Shown here: one piece after another, positions 53,804-64,000 of the stretch | How the letters are laid out: each line of letters starts with the position of its first letter | Numbering within the stretch: the stretch's first letter is position 1 | Source: Strongylocentrotus purpuratus | Lineage: Eukaryota; Echinodermata; Echinoidea; Camarodonta; Strongylocentrotidae | Reading direction: 5' to 3' | NCBI RefSeq assembly: GCF_000002235.5 | Contig: NW_022145609.1 | Location: 7,013,214 to 7,077,213 of the forward strand | DNA length: 64,000 nucleotides | Program-made: the position numbers and the translations under genes | The notes under the pieces: generated by a model | The model's input: the letters and a program-made list of their open reading frames with translations, nothing else | Database searches by the model: none | What the model was told of the DNA's origin: nothing

Positions 53804-55190
53804 ATACATTAGAAGAAGGAAGATCCAAGTCAATCGCAATGATTTTGAGTCATCAAGAATTTAAACAAATTAAGAGGGATAACATATTTTCAGTCTTAAT
53901 TTATTAAAAATATATTTTCATGTATCAATCATTTCATCAAAAAGAAACCATACCTTAAATCTTATCACGAAATATTAAAGATTATCTTAATAGCTGAAAG
54001 AAAAACTATTCTGATGGACTTGGGCGTTTTTCTTCATGCATCCCATTAGAATACTATGACGAAAAGTTGTCAAAAACTATCATGGCTTCCTGTCCGTCGT
54101 CTTGTGCTTCTCTTTCTTTGTTTATTTACACCTTGTCTACTCGGGTTATTCCCAAATCTTTTGATATCGGGGATCACTCGAAATGTTCCCTTTTGAATAA
54201 CATGATTCGCACAAGTCTAAAAAATTTGGGTAAAAATAGTTGTAGATCTTAGGTCCCACACTACATGAAAGTCAGGGTATGGGATGAGTTTCTTTAAATG
54301 TACATATGTATATATACTTATCCTCGTTCATTGAAGTTTGTTTTCTACTTTCATTTCCTGAATAATGTGAATGTATAGGAACGCATGAATTTTACATCAT
54401 GGAGCAAGAAAGATAATTCTATTTTCGATTTTTTTTTTCTTCTCCCTTCTTTATCATCTGCTGAGATTTCTGATGAAAACGATTTTAGAAATATAAGATA
54501 TGTTTTTGAATTATTCAATGCAGGTATAAGTATAAAGGAAAACTTATTGAGTCATGTATATACACGTGAAATACAAGGCATGTTCCATCATGTTAATCGT
54601 GTTTTGAGGTAGGCTATCAGTAGGACAATACAATATTCCGCTGTATGTTTTGTCTGCATGGATTACTAGTGTTAACGCCTGCTATTTCTGGTGTAAAGCA
54701 TTATTACCCCATTCTTTGACAAGAATGAATAAATTACCAATTATTATTATTGTCATTATTATTATCATTATTATCATTATTACTATCATCATTATTATTA
54801 TCATTATTGTTATCATCATTATTATTATCATTTGTATTATTATTTCTACTTCTACTAAGCAGTGGAATTCAATTTGATTAATAGGTCAGCGATAATGTGA
54901 TAGAATGTGAACAATGAATTACGAAAATATAAGTTGTGAATATAAACATAAACTACGCATCATAACATTTATGTGAAAGCTTTGTGTCATGTAATGGTGG
55001 ATGTTTAGGAAAAGAATTGTAAATAGTAGAATTAGAAGTTAATTAATAGAGTTAGATAATGCAATCCAAATCAACATTTATATATTTCCATATGAGCAGG
55101 AAATGTTTAGGCGCATATTAAATGTGAATACTGATAACTAAAAATATAGAACACACAATATGTAACCCTTAAAGAAGTGTAAACAATAAA
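53804..55190 (+). other. probable 3'UTR
   Basis: AT-rich and non-coding, with an (ATT)n/(ATC)n microsatellite at about 54740-54850. AATAAA signals at 55185-55190 and 55206-55211 are the best candidates for transcript ends. Confidence 0.45.
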
Positions 55191-55211
55191 GAATACAACA
55201 ACAAAAATAAA
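55185..55211 (+). terminator. candidate polyadenylation signals
   Basis: Two AATAAA hexamers 21 bp apart downstream of the tail exon. No cleavage-site evidence is available. Confidence 0.4.
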
Positions 55212-55214
55212 GTT

Positions 55215-57690
55215 ATTTTGTTTGGTGTAAGCTCGTCAATTAGCACTTTGAACGTTTCTCAACTAAAATGAATCCCTCAGATTATTAAGGCAGTTTGGAA
55301 TTTGCAGACAGTGCTAACAGTCCGCCGAATACCAGCCAGATTACTTTGCGGTAACAATTAATACCAACAAAAAAATGCAATAATCAGGAAAAGATGATTA
55401 TACAAAAATCACTTCCGAGATGATTTGCCAGTGTTTCTAACCGTCTGAGTATACTTCTTTTAATGGTGGATGATGGCGTTGTTGAAAAGTAAATGTCAGG
55501 CTGATTTGCATTTACAGAAGTTTTAATTGATGTTGTATTGCAAATTGTAAACACCGCGCCATTACACGTCGTTTGTAGATCTCCATTCAGATATACCATT
55601 CAATCTACCCTGACTTAGCAAAGTTTGTCCAACAAAAACCCAACAGAGAGGGCATTTCAATACTCATCTTTCTGGGGCCCGTTCTTCGATACCAACGACA
55701 TAACAGTCACAACGATACTATTGGCGGGAAGAGGAGCCTACGCTTTGTTTTTGAGATCGGTCCCCTCAAATATTTTCATTTGATAGTTTAAGAAAAATAC
55801 AACTTTATAATTTTCGTAGTCAAAATACGATGCTATGAAATTTGCGGTTGATGTTTTAGGCTTCAACAAAACAGTAAAATGACACAATTTAGTTTTAGTT
55901 CAGGTTTCAGTTTTAGTTGTCATATATATTTCACATTCAGGCTAACTTACGTTTTGTGAGTTGAAACATAAACTTGAGACTTGTTTAAATGTTTTAAACT
56001 ATTTAGTTTATACATTTGGGATCTTGACATTAATATGGGTCTGAAAACTAGAGAATATACTTCTGACTATGGTTTGCCTGCGGTGGCAGATTAACCCTCC
56101 CTTCAAGGATTTACCGTTTTCAAAGAAAGAGTTGTAGAAAACTTTAACATGTAAACGTTAGGTCAACCGTTGGTTGTCAGAGACTTTAAGATGATCTAAA
56201 ACCTACACCTACTACGAATCAGTTATATTTAGAATCGGTAAATCTTAATTTTTGTCATGAATTAATGTTCTTCTAAATACCTGCTTTGATCCGTGTATTC
56301 TCTTGTTTACTGTGTAATGAATAAATGGGAGATTTATGGGATATTAATATTACAAATGTTGAACCTCTTTATTCCATCACATTTTATAATGCTTTATATA
56401 TCTTTAGTACCTTCCATGCATATCCCTTTACTTTTTTTGCAGGCCTATCTAACAATTTTCTTCGTTGTTTCTCCTTTTTTCCTTTTTTGTTGTTGTTGTC
56501 TTAATGTTTGTTAGTTTTCTTTATTATCATGTATTTTATGTTTCATTTCCCTTTATATTTTACGCAATAACCTAAGTTCAAAATATAAATTTGTAATAAC
56601 AATGTGGAAACAAATGCGTAAAATCAGTTCAATTTAGTTACAACCTTAAATATGAGCATGACATATTTTCACAAATTAGTCATAATTGTATAAAGAAAAA
56701 TATATCAAGAGTGTGCAGAAAGATCATAGCTGGAATATTCCGTGTCCCTTTTTGCCTGTCATAGTCTAGACTACCCGATAAATGACATGTGATAGCGCCA
56801 CACATCGACTGAAAAGTTATAGAGATGTAACAGGGTTAGAGGCGTCATAACTTGTTATAGTCAGTATGTTGTCCTCGATCTCGGCAAAGACGGCTTCGTG
56901 AAAAGAGTAATAGGGTGCGTTTAAGCTTAAATTTTGAAGGCAGAATGAGCGATTTGTAACGCTCATCGTAAACGCTCATCGTAATCGCAGTTCCACGGTG
57001 TACTGTTTATGCTTACTTCTCTGGCTCCTCCAGGCAATTCTCCCTGTGTGGCCTTAATTAGTCTTCCAGCTGGATTCGCAAACCTTCACTGTGCATGCTA
57101 CGTAGACCCACTAGAGGTCAGTGCGTTGACCCCATTTAAACGCGTTTACAAATTGTAAACGCATCTTTTTGTGAGTTTACGATCGGCGATCGTGATCGCC
57201 GTTTTTCGGTGATTCTACAAAAGTGAGCATGGACGCAACCGTGTTTTAAACTAAACGCGTAACAGATGCCTGATTCTGGCCAGAAAAAGTGAAGCATAAA
57301 CACGCCCTTAGACAAGTAGCTGGGAAATTGCACTACATATAGTTAGCAGCTGATAAGGGGAAATGAATGTGTGACCTTGCATGTTAAAACGCTTATACAC
57401 CTCATTCAAGATCGCGGTTGTTCATGCTATACATGCACAATTGACAAGGACATAACAAGGCAGTGAGCCACGAGGCGTATTTCATGAGAATATACTTAGC
57501 TCAACAGTAACTAGTTCAACGTTAAAGATAAACTTGAGTTATGGTAAAAAAAGAAAAATGAACTCTCACAGAATCAAACGAAACTTACACTGAATGTTCA
57601 AGATTACAAATAAATGTCATTTGCCGAACCATTTTGGTAGAAAATGTATACTGGCAGCTAGTATACATTTAATGAGCATAGCTTAAATAC
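55215..57690. other. intergenic DNA
   Basis: No plus-strand exon recognised. A minus-strand open frame at 55384-55599 is uncertain and not called. A MITE is listed separately. Confidence 0.45.
56921..57310. mobile_element. 390 bp MITE
   Basis: Inverted ends TAGGGTGCGTTTAAGCTT and GAAGCATAAACACGCCCTTA. Internal short palindromes (GATCGGCGATCGTGATCGCC) and repeated words AACGCTCATCGTAA. No clear duplication. Confidence 0.55.
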
Positions 57691-57843
57691 ATTTAACCTT
57701 TTTATAAAGAGAATGTTTAAACAAAAACCTGTTTGATAAATGTTGCCTTGCCAGTCCCTATTCTGTGTTTTTATTGTTTCGTATTTTTTAAAAGCTTTAA
57801 TGGCCTGAGTTTACAATGAACTGACAGTGTTACATTTAGAGTT

Positions 57844-57911
57844 GTTTGGATCCAGAAGGGCATTGATGCTGTATAACAATGATAGGAGTCAATGCCCTTC
57901 TGACTCCATAC
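57844..57911 (+). ncRNA. miRNA-like hairpin, copy A (candidate)
   Basis: A 68-nt fold with 23-bp arms (core CCAGAAGGGCATTGA against TCAATGCCCTTCTG, three mismatches) and a 22-nt loop. Expression unknown. Confidence 0.3.
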
Positions 57912-57963
57912 AGACAGAAATGTGGTGTTTGTATTAGATTTCTCATTTTGTATTTACCGTTAG

Positions 57964-58106
57964 AGTTTCTCATTCTGAATGGAAATAATCTCCACCTTCA
58001 ATATGATATCATGGAATCAACAGAGATACAAAATGAAGCATTTATAAACATGCCCAGAAGGCCAGAACTGAGTACTGAAAAGGACGTCGTAAAGCTTACA
58101 GCTTGA
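57964..58106 (+). CDS. possible terminal exon in repeat copy A
   Basis: After tttaccgttag a phase-1 frame reads FLILNGNNLHLQYDIMESTE and continues IQNEAFINMPRRPELSTEKD to TGA. It is identical in copy B, but 1.38 kb duplicates may be too young for that to show selection. Not recognised. Confidence 0.2.
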
Positions 58107-58309
58107 AGTGTATGTCGCCCTCAATTTACATGTTTAAAAACAGAGTGGAGTGACTGAGACTGAGAGAGGGAAGTAACATGCCTATTACATGCAGTGTTAC
58201 GGACAATGCCTTCTCGGCTCTTTTACACCTGCAGTGATACTATTATAAGGAAAAAATGACTGTTTTGAGGGGCACAGTTAAAATTAAAGAAAGAGAGAAC
58301 TGTGGAACA

Positions 58310-58640
58310 GACTACTACAGAGAAAGAGAGAGAGTGAGAGGGAGAGTGGGGGAGAGAGAAAGAGAGGGGGAAGAGAGAGAGAGAGGGGGAGAAAGAGAGA
58401 GAATTGTGGTACTGAGGGAGAGAGAGAGTGAGAGGAAGAGAAATATACAGAGACGAAGAAAGTATAGAACATTTTTGTAAGAGGGAGAACGGTGGTATAG
58501 AGCGGGAGAGAGAGAGAGAAGGGGTTAAAGGAAAAGAAAGAGAGATAGAGAAAAAAGAGGAAGAGAGTATGGAATAGAGAACTGTGGTGCAGAGAGAGAG
58601 AGAGAGAGGGGGGAGGGGGAGGAGGGGTCAGGGGGTCCGC
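58310..58640. repeat. GA-rich microsatellite
   Basis: GAGAGA/GGGAGA blocks ending copy A. The Arg/Glu-rich frames are compositional. Confidence 0.9.
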
Positions 58641-59070
58641 TTTTGTTTTTTGTTTAAAAAAAGGTTAAATTTACGTTATCATCCTATTTTTTTTTACCGT
58701 TTTGGGGGGCTTGGGGGGGGGGGGCCGGGCCGGAGAAATCGCCACGTGGATCCGCGCATGAGTAAGGAATTACATATCATTACTCCAAACAGCACTTGAA
58801 GATGTTGATATTCTGATAGCTTTAATTACAAGTATGCACATGGCGTCTTAGATATCAGGTAAAATAAACCATCATTCAAACCAATCAAAACCAATACTTA
58901 ATTCTATGAAGTACTCTATATGCATCACTGTGACAACCTAACTTCAATTAGTTATCTAGTAGTATTTATCTTAACCTTCTCAATAGATTTGTTTTCTCAT
59001 TCTCTGTAGACAGATGCTGTGTATAGTTTATAACGTCTGTCAGTGTGGTTCACGTTTTTTAAATAATACA
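58641..59070. other. spacer between tandem copies
   Basis: Non-coding, with T runs and a GGGGGGGGGGGCCGGGCC patch near 58712. No gene seen. Confidence 0.5.
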
Positions 59071-59231
59071 ATTTAACCTTTTTATAAAGAGAATGTTTAA
59101 ACAAAAACTTGTATGATAATAGTAAAATCGTGCCTTGCCAGTCCCTATACTGTGATGGTATTGTTTTGTAATTTTTTTAAAGCTTGAATGGCCTGAGTTA
59201 ACAATGTACTGACAGTGTTACATTTAGAGTT

Positions 59232-59299
59232 GTTTGGATCCAGAAGGGCATTGATGCTGTATAACAATGATAGGAGTCAATGCCCTTCTGGCTCCAAAC
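59232..59299 (+). ncRNA. miRNA-like hairpin, copy B (candidate)
   Basis: The 23-bp stem has only one mismatch (GTTTGGATCCAGAAGGGCAT against its complement ending CTCCAAAC) with the same 22-nt loop. Better paired than copy A. Confidence 0.35.
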
Positions 59300-59343
59300 A
59301 GACAGAAAATGTGATTTTGTATTAGATTTCTCATTTTGTATTT

Positions 59344-59494
59344 ACCGTTAGAGTTTCTCATTCTGAATGGAAATAATCTCCACCTTCAATATGATATCAT
59401 GGAATCAACAGAGATACAAAATGAAGCATTTATAAACATGCCCAGAAGGCCAGAACTGAGTACTGAAAAGGACGTCGTAAAGCTTACAGCTTGA
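59344..59494 (+). CDS. possible terminal exon in repeat copy B
   Basis: Same frame as at 57964-58106, unchanged over its whole length, ending in TGA. See copy A for the caveat. Confidence 0.2.
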
Positions 59495-59706
59495 AGTGTA
59501 TGTCGCCCTCAATTTACATGTTTAAAAACAGAATGGAGTGACTGAGACTGAGAGAGGGAAGTAACATGCCTATTACATGCAGTGTTACGGACAATGCCTT
59601 CTCGGCTCTTTTACACCTGCAGTGATACTATTATAAGGAAAAAATGACTGTTTTGAGGGGCACATTTAAAATTAAAGAAAGAGAGAACTGTGGAACAGAC
59701 TACTAC

Positions 59707-59739
<33 letters not shown>

Positions 59740-60089
59740 GGAAAGAGAGAGAGTGAAAGGAAGAGAAACATACAGAGACGAAGAAAGTATAGCAAATTTT
59801 TTGTAAGAGGGAGAACGGTGGTATAGAGCGGGAGAGAGAAAGAAAGAGAGAGAGAGGGAGAGAAAGAGAAAGAGAGAGAAGGGAGGGGTTGGAGGAAAAG
59901 AAAGAGAGATAGAGAAAAAAGAGGAAGAGAGTATGGAATAGAGAACTGTGGTGGAGAGAGAGAGAGAGAGAGAGGGGGGGGGGAGGGGGATCGACGCCTA
60001 TCAAACATAAAGATAAAGAGTGTGCAACCATGGACCTACTACGAAGTAACAATGAAAGCGCTAAAACGTTTTTGTTCACCTCTCCCCAG

Positions 60090-60403
60090 AACTCAACCTT
60101 CTCATTAAACAGTACAAAATATTTATACCAGACTTGCGTGTCCAAGGGGTGGTGCCTAGAACCCAACTTTTTGCAACAACAGAAACGTCAACTCGTAACA
60201 TGGTATATAATCGTTTAAACAAACAATCATTTTTGGATAGCTGGACTGCAGTAGGTCCTAGTTTAATTTTATGGAAACCAACATCAATGGCCACAGAATC
60301 TGAAGCAAAAGGTGAGGAGTTTCTTCCATTTCTTGCTAGTCTAATTTCAGGCACCCCAAAAAGAAAATGCAATAACAGGAACGTGCCTATACACATATAC
60401 TAA
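60090..60403 (+). CDS. unidentified possible terminal exon
   Basis: Behind a strong acceptor (ttcacctctccccag) a phase-1 frame runs about 103 codons to TAA: LNLLIKQYKIFIPDLRVQGV, then PRTQLFATTETSTRNMVYNR, ending KRKCNNRNVPIHIY. Amino-acid composition is balanced, unlike the repeat frames around it. Its last 46 bp are also the first bases of the window. It could be the 3' exon of another gene in each duplicated unit, or a fragment of a mobile element. No family recognised. Confidence 0.4.
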
Positions 60404-60423
60404 TATCAAGTAAAGGGTTCTAG

Positions 60424-60812
60424 GACAACTACCCCCTGGACATCACCCCCGGATAACCACCCCAGTCAACTACCCCCTAGGACAACTACCCACTAAGACA
60501 ACTACCCCCTAGGACAACCACCCTCTACGACGACTACCCCCTGGGACAACTTCCCCCTGACAACTACCCCCGGACAACTACCCCTAGGACAACTACTCCA
60601 GGACAACTACCACCCAGACAACTACCCCCAGACAATTCCTCCTACGACAACCATCCTCTAGGACAACTACCCCCCAGACAACTATCCTAGGGGGTAGTAG
60701 TCATAGTTGCAGTTGTCTGGGGGTGGTTGTCCGGGGTAGTTGTCCCGGGGGTAGTTGACTCGGAGTGGATATCCGGGGGTTGTTGTCCAGGGGGTAGGTG
60801 TCCGGATACGCA
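60424..60812. repeat. palindromic minisatellite, copy 2
   Basis: Orthologous to 62-460, with several unit gains and losses. Confidence 0.8.
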
Positions 60813-60965
60813 AGTAAAGACATTATGTGATCCAATGATAAAAGTATGATAGATCTCATTTAATAATATTTGTATAATACAGCAAAAATTATAAGAAATA
60901 CAACAAAAGTAATGATAAAAAAGAAAGTCTGAAATGAGTCTGGGGAATGACGCTTCATCAAATTA

Positions 60966-61138
60966 AACTAGGCGTGGTGGCGTGCGCCTGTAATCCAGCA
61001 AACAGTGGAAGTTACAAACTGATTCAGCCTAGGACGCAGGTTCGAAACTGAGTCACGTCTTTCGGATGGTGACGGTTAAAGGTCGGTCCATAGACGTAAA
61101 TAATCATATCTGATTGATACACGTCTGTAAAAACTCAA
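60966..61138 (+). mobile_element. SINE with a 7SL-like head (copy 2)
   Basis: Head GGCGTGGTGGCGTGCGCCTG and B box GGTTCGAAACT, both closer to consensus than copy 1. The downstream CA run is at 61139-61217. Confidence 0.7.
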
Positions 61139-61182
61139 TACACACACACTCTCACACACAAACACACACGCACGCACGCACG

Positions 61183-61216
<34 letters not shown>

Positions 61217-61217
61217 T
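61139..61217. repeat. (CA)n microsatellite
   Basis: Longer, more interrupted version of the run at 776-823. Confidence 0.9.
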
Positions 61218-62410
61218 CTAAATATGTACAATTCTATGCGCAGCCGGATATCTGACGCAACCGAGAGATTCTCGCCTGTGACACCGTACGACCCTACTAG
61301 CGAATATACTGGAGCACCACCTTAACTTTTCAAATTTTACCTGTCCTAGTTTACCCTCTTATATACGATTTCCCGCCGAAATTCGCGAGTTTGTCATTCG
61401 AATTCATTTATTTTGCATTAAAGTTAGCGCAGATCGGCTTTGCCATGCCAATTATCATTCAATTTTCCCGTTTTGGTATTTAATTTAGGATTTTGGTCGA
61501 AGGGTTTCATAGATCTGTCAATTATTTTAGAAACTGCTCAACTGGCATTCAAATTGGTCGTCACTTGTCGAGGCGCCATTTTTATCATTCAAATTAACAC
61601 CTGTCATTCGTATTCGAATTGTGTTTATTCAAGTTAGGAATGTTAGGGGGAAGAAATGCAACACACGTTTACAGTTTTTTTTAAATGCAATTAAACGCAT
61701 GATTTGCCATTGGGGTCTTTTCTGTTATTACATTTATTAATTTTGAGGACAATGCATATGGGTGTAGTCAGACAGTAGGTAAAAAAAGGGTGAAATCAAG
61801 GGATACGGCATTTTTGCATTTCATCAAAATGGAACCAAAAGGTGTTAAATGATCACCATTGGGTGCAAATTTCACTCCTTAAAGGGAGTACAATCATAAC
61901 CTTGGGGTGCAAATTTACACCTTCTTATGAACAAAATTAATTTACCCCCTACATTGGGGAGTAAATTTACTCCCTGAGGGGTGTTACTTATGTGACAAGC
62001 AGTTACTCCCTATAGGGAGTCAATTTACACCTACTTTTCTCTGTGTGTACAGTCCCTATTTGGGAATCGCCAAGTAGCCAAATGTGGAACCGTAAGCTTC
62101 ACCTAAAACACTGTCAAGTGCCAATCAAAATTAATAACGACAGAACTTGTACCTTACCCTAGCGGACCAAACAGTTGTAAAAAGACTGGTTTTGAAGAGC
62201 TACATGTACAACGTTGCGCTTGGATTATTCAAGAGATTCATTTTGGAGCCTGCAACTTAATTCAGAGGCCGTTATGTCCTGGTTGAAGTATTGAACACAC
62301 TCCATTACAGAGAATTCATTTATGATTCGGAATGGTGTATAGAGCAAAGAGCTCCACTAATCACTGACAAGCCTATTTTACCTGTTTACTAGTGTGTTCA
62401 CCTACGTATT
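61218..62410 (+). other. 5' flank of receptor copy 2
   Basis: Uninterrupted upstream region. It includes about 61840-62025, with short inverted words (GGGGTGCAAATTTACACC, GGGAGTAAATTTACTCCC) that copy 1 has mostly lost, and the unoccupied piggyBac site at about 62307-62317. No clear core promoter. Confidence 0.6.
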
Positions 62411-62489
62411 ATGGCGTCTTTACTAAGTTGGAGCAAGTCCTTTTCTGGACTCATGCTTGTATTGTTCTACATAGCTGCTACAAGTAATG
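62411..62489 (+). CDS. receptor copy 2, exon 1: signal peptide
   Basis: Encodes the same 26 residues as 7825-7903 ([20 protein letters not shown] and so on) with a few synonymous changes. Donor G|gtaagg. The remaining exons lie beyond the window. Confidence 0.85.
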
Positions 62490-64000
62490 GTAAGGAAATA
62501 ATTACACATTATCACCTTACAATGTACCTTGTAAATAACCTCCTCTCATTAAAAAAAGTATTCTTGAATAAGAAGAAATCATTAAGCTATGCTTTAAAAT
62601 AAAAAAAGTCAACAAGCAAAAGACAAACATACATAATAAATTCATCTTTTACAAGTCGATATAAGTCTATACATTTTATGTTATATATATCGGGATTTAT
62701 GTTGCATAATGTTACTTTGTACTAGATGTGACAAAAAGAAGTAAATAAGAAGCTTGGACCCTTTTGAGTGTTAAAAGCTCAAAATTTAAATCTCCAACCA
62801 GATTAAGGGTTGCATATGGTATAATATTTAAGGATATTAATTTTTGTTTACATTATAGCTTTTTTGAAAATTCGAAATCGTAACATCCGTGTCAGCATTT
62901 AATTCAGAACACAAAAGTGCTGTTGCAAAATGTTTAAATCTCCTCTTATAACACAGGGGTAATGTAGACGAAGGTCGCTTTTCTCATTAGATCTTTTTCG
63001 CAACGCATTCAAATAAATCTTTGCATATTCATTCACCTGAATAATTGTATTTCAGTATGCACAATTGCATACATTACTTGTTGTTAGGTAGCGGGTATAG
63101 TTTCATTCTCGTACAAACGTGCAGAATCACATATCCTCCATGCAAATTTGCCTTTTATATGTTTAACATATATTTTTCGTCACATTCGTAGATATTTAGA
63201 CGGGAAAGCCTTGTCCGTGCATCTATTAAACGTAGGCTTGACTATTGTAATGGATTATTGTTTGGCTTGCCAAATTCACAAATAATCAAGTTGCAGCGCG
63301 TTCAGAATGCATGTGCAAGACTTGTGTTTTATTCCTCAAAAGTTTACATATTACATCTGTTATTAGTTAAAGCCCCTCTACAGTGTTGGAGCCCCAATTC
63401 GCCAAAAATTTGATTGCCAAATTTCACTTAAATTAGTTCATCATGACTTGTGCAAGATGATGTCATTTAAGACACACTTCTGCAAAGATCGCCCTCAATA
63501 AATATTTTTGTAGACAAATATTGGTAAAAGAATACATAATTTGGCATCAATATTCGACATCAAACACATTTGTTTTAAAATTCTTACAGAAATGTGTCTT
63601 AAAGGTTGGTTGAATTCCAAATATATCTTAAATTCCAAAAATTATTGTCTAATTATTCTCTTTTAAATCAAGCCCATATGCACATAAGTTACGAAGTAAG
63701 CAGTACAGGCTACTTTTAAAACTACCTCACAAAAACAACCTTTGATTACGTTTTCAGTTGAGCCGCTCTAAAGCTTTGGAATAACTTACGACTAAACATA
63801 AGAAAAGTTTCATCTGTTGGTGTCTTTTAAGATTTGTTGACGACGCTAATTTTCAAGAGCTTTTGATTTAAAAAAATGATGACTGTAAAGAAGCACTGTT
63901 AGGAGTTTTGTTTTCATAACAGCGCAGTAGAATACATTTGTGTAGTAGCTGCGCTATATAAATTGATCGAATTATTATTATTATTACTATTGTTAGTGCA
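62490..64000. other. receptor copy 2, intron 1 (partial)
   Basis: Matches 12169-14018 without the LINE. The region 63637-63720 replaces the internal part of the 13302-13732 MITE. Ends in an (ATT)n run. Confidence 0.75.

Larger units (their letters stand above)
57691..58612 (+). repeat. 1.38 kb tandem duplication, copy A
   Basis: Begins ATTTAACCTTTTTATAAAGA and is repeated from 59071, a period of 1,380 bp. Contains a hairpin, a short conserved open frame and a GA-rich tail (about 58310-58610). Confidence 0.9.
59071..59990 (+). repeat. 1.38 kb tandem duplication, copy B
   Basis: Near-identical to copy A. The GA-rich end (59705-59990) differs in length. Confidence 0.9.

Noticed and set aside
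55384..55599. 71-codon minus-strand frame in the intergenic region
   Set aside because: Plausible composition but no domain, splice or repeat support.
53653..57690. Kinase or phosphatase exons downstream of the tail
   Set aside because: I searched by eye for kinase (HRD, DFG) and phosphatase (HCSAG) signatures on the plus strand and found none before the next unit.
58256..58799. Arg/Glu-rich frames in the GA repeats
   Set aside because: Microsatellite composition, and different in the duplicate copy.
1..64000. CRISPR arrays, operons or ribosome binding sites
   Set aside because: The spliceosomal introns and repeat types show a eukaryotic nuclear sequence. The repeat arrays are minisatellites without regular unique spacers.

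Overview
The window looks like nuclear DNA of a marine deuterostome invertebrate, most likely a sea urchin or another echinoderm. It is AT-rich, genes have many short exons separated by kilobase-scale introns, and both strands are crowded with fold-back DNA transposons, MITEs, SINE-like repeats and microsatellites. A 2.2 kb fold-back element at 40.5-42.7 kb has arms of 15-bp tandem repeats and an 8-bp target duplication. As I remember it, this is how the sea-urchin TU family is described. No species can be named from the sequence alone.

One long plus-strand gene dominates (7825-53652). I reconstructed 27 coding exons from splice sites, reading frame and intron phase; the joined reading frame is about 1,752 codons. 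The predicted type I membrane protein has, in order: a signal peptide, two Ig-like domains, three EGF-like modules, a Ser/Thr/Pro linker with a third Ig-like domain, ten fibronectin type III (FN3) domains, a membrane-proximal segment resembling that of type IIb receptor tyrosine phosphatases (with a four-Arg furin-like site), one transmembrane helix and a short tyrosine-rich tail. The N-terminal order matches Tie/TEK angiopoietin receptors, but no kinase or phosphatase domain lies between the membrane helix and the likely polyadenylation signal near 55.2 kb. The tail has a probable 1-base frameshift that cuts off a downstream reading frame holding five Tyr-based SH2-type motifs.

The gene sits in a tandem segmental duplication. 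Positions 1-14,018 align with 60,358-63,990 once insertions are removed, which gives a repeat unit of 60,357 bp. The signal-peptide exon of a second copy lies at 62,411-62,489. The second copy supplies empty sites for copy-1 insertions: a 6.36 kb piggyBac element (1377-7732) landed 92 bp upstream of the start codon, and a 5'-truncated non-LTR retrotransposon (7909-12168) landed at the sixth base of intron 1.

Layout: 1-1376, 5' flank with a palindromic minisatellite and a SINE; 1377-7732, piggyBac; 7825-7903, exon 1; 7909-12168, LINE; 12.2-21.2 kb, rest of intron 1 with several minisatellites; 21.25-31.9 kb, Ig and EGF exons; 32.3-46.9 kb, FN3 exons interrupted by mobile elements; 47.6-53.65 kb, membrane-proximal, transmembrane and tail exons; 53.65-57.7 kb, probable 3'UTR and intergenic DNA; 57.7-60.0 kb, a 1.38 kb tandem duplication; 60.09-60.40 kb, an unidentified possible terminal exon; 60.4-64.0 kb, start of the next gene copy.
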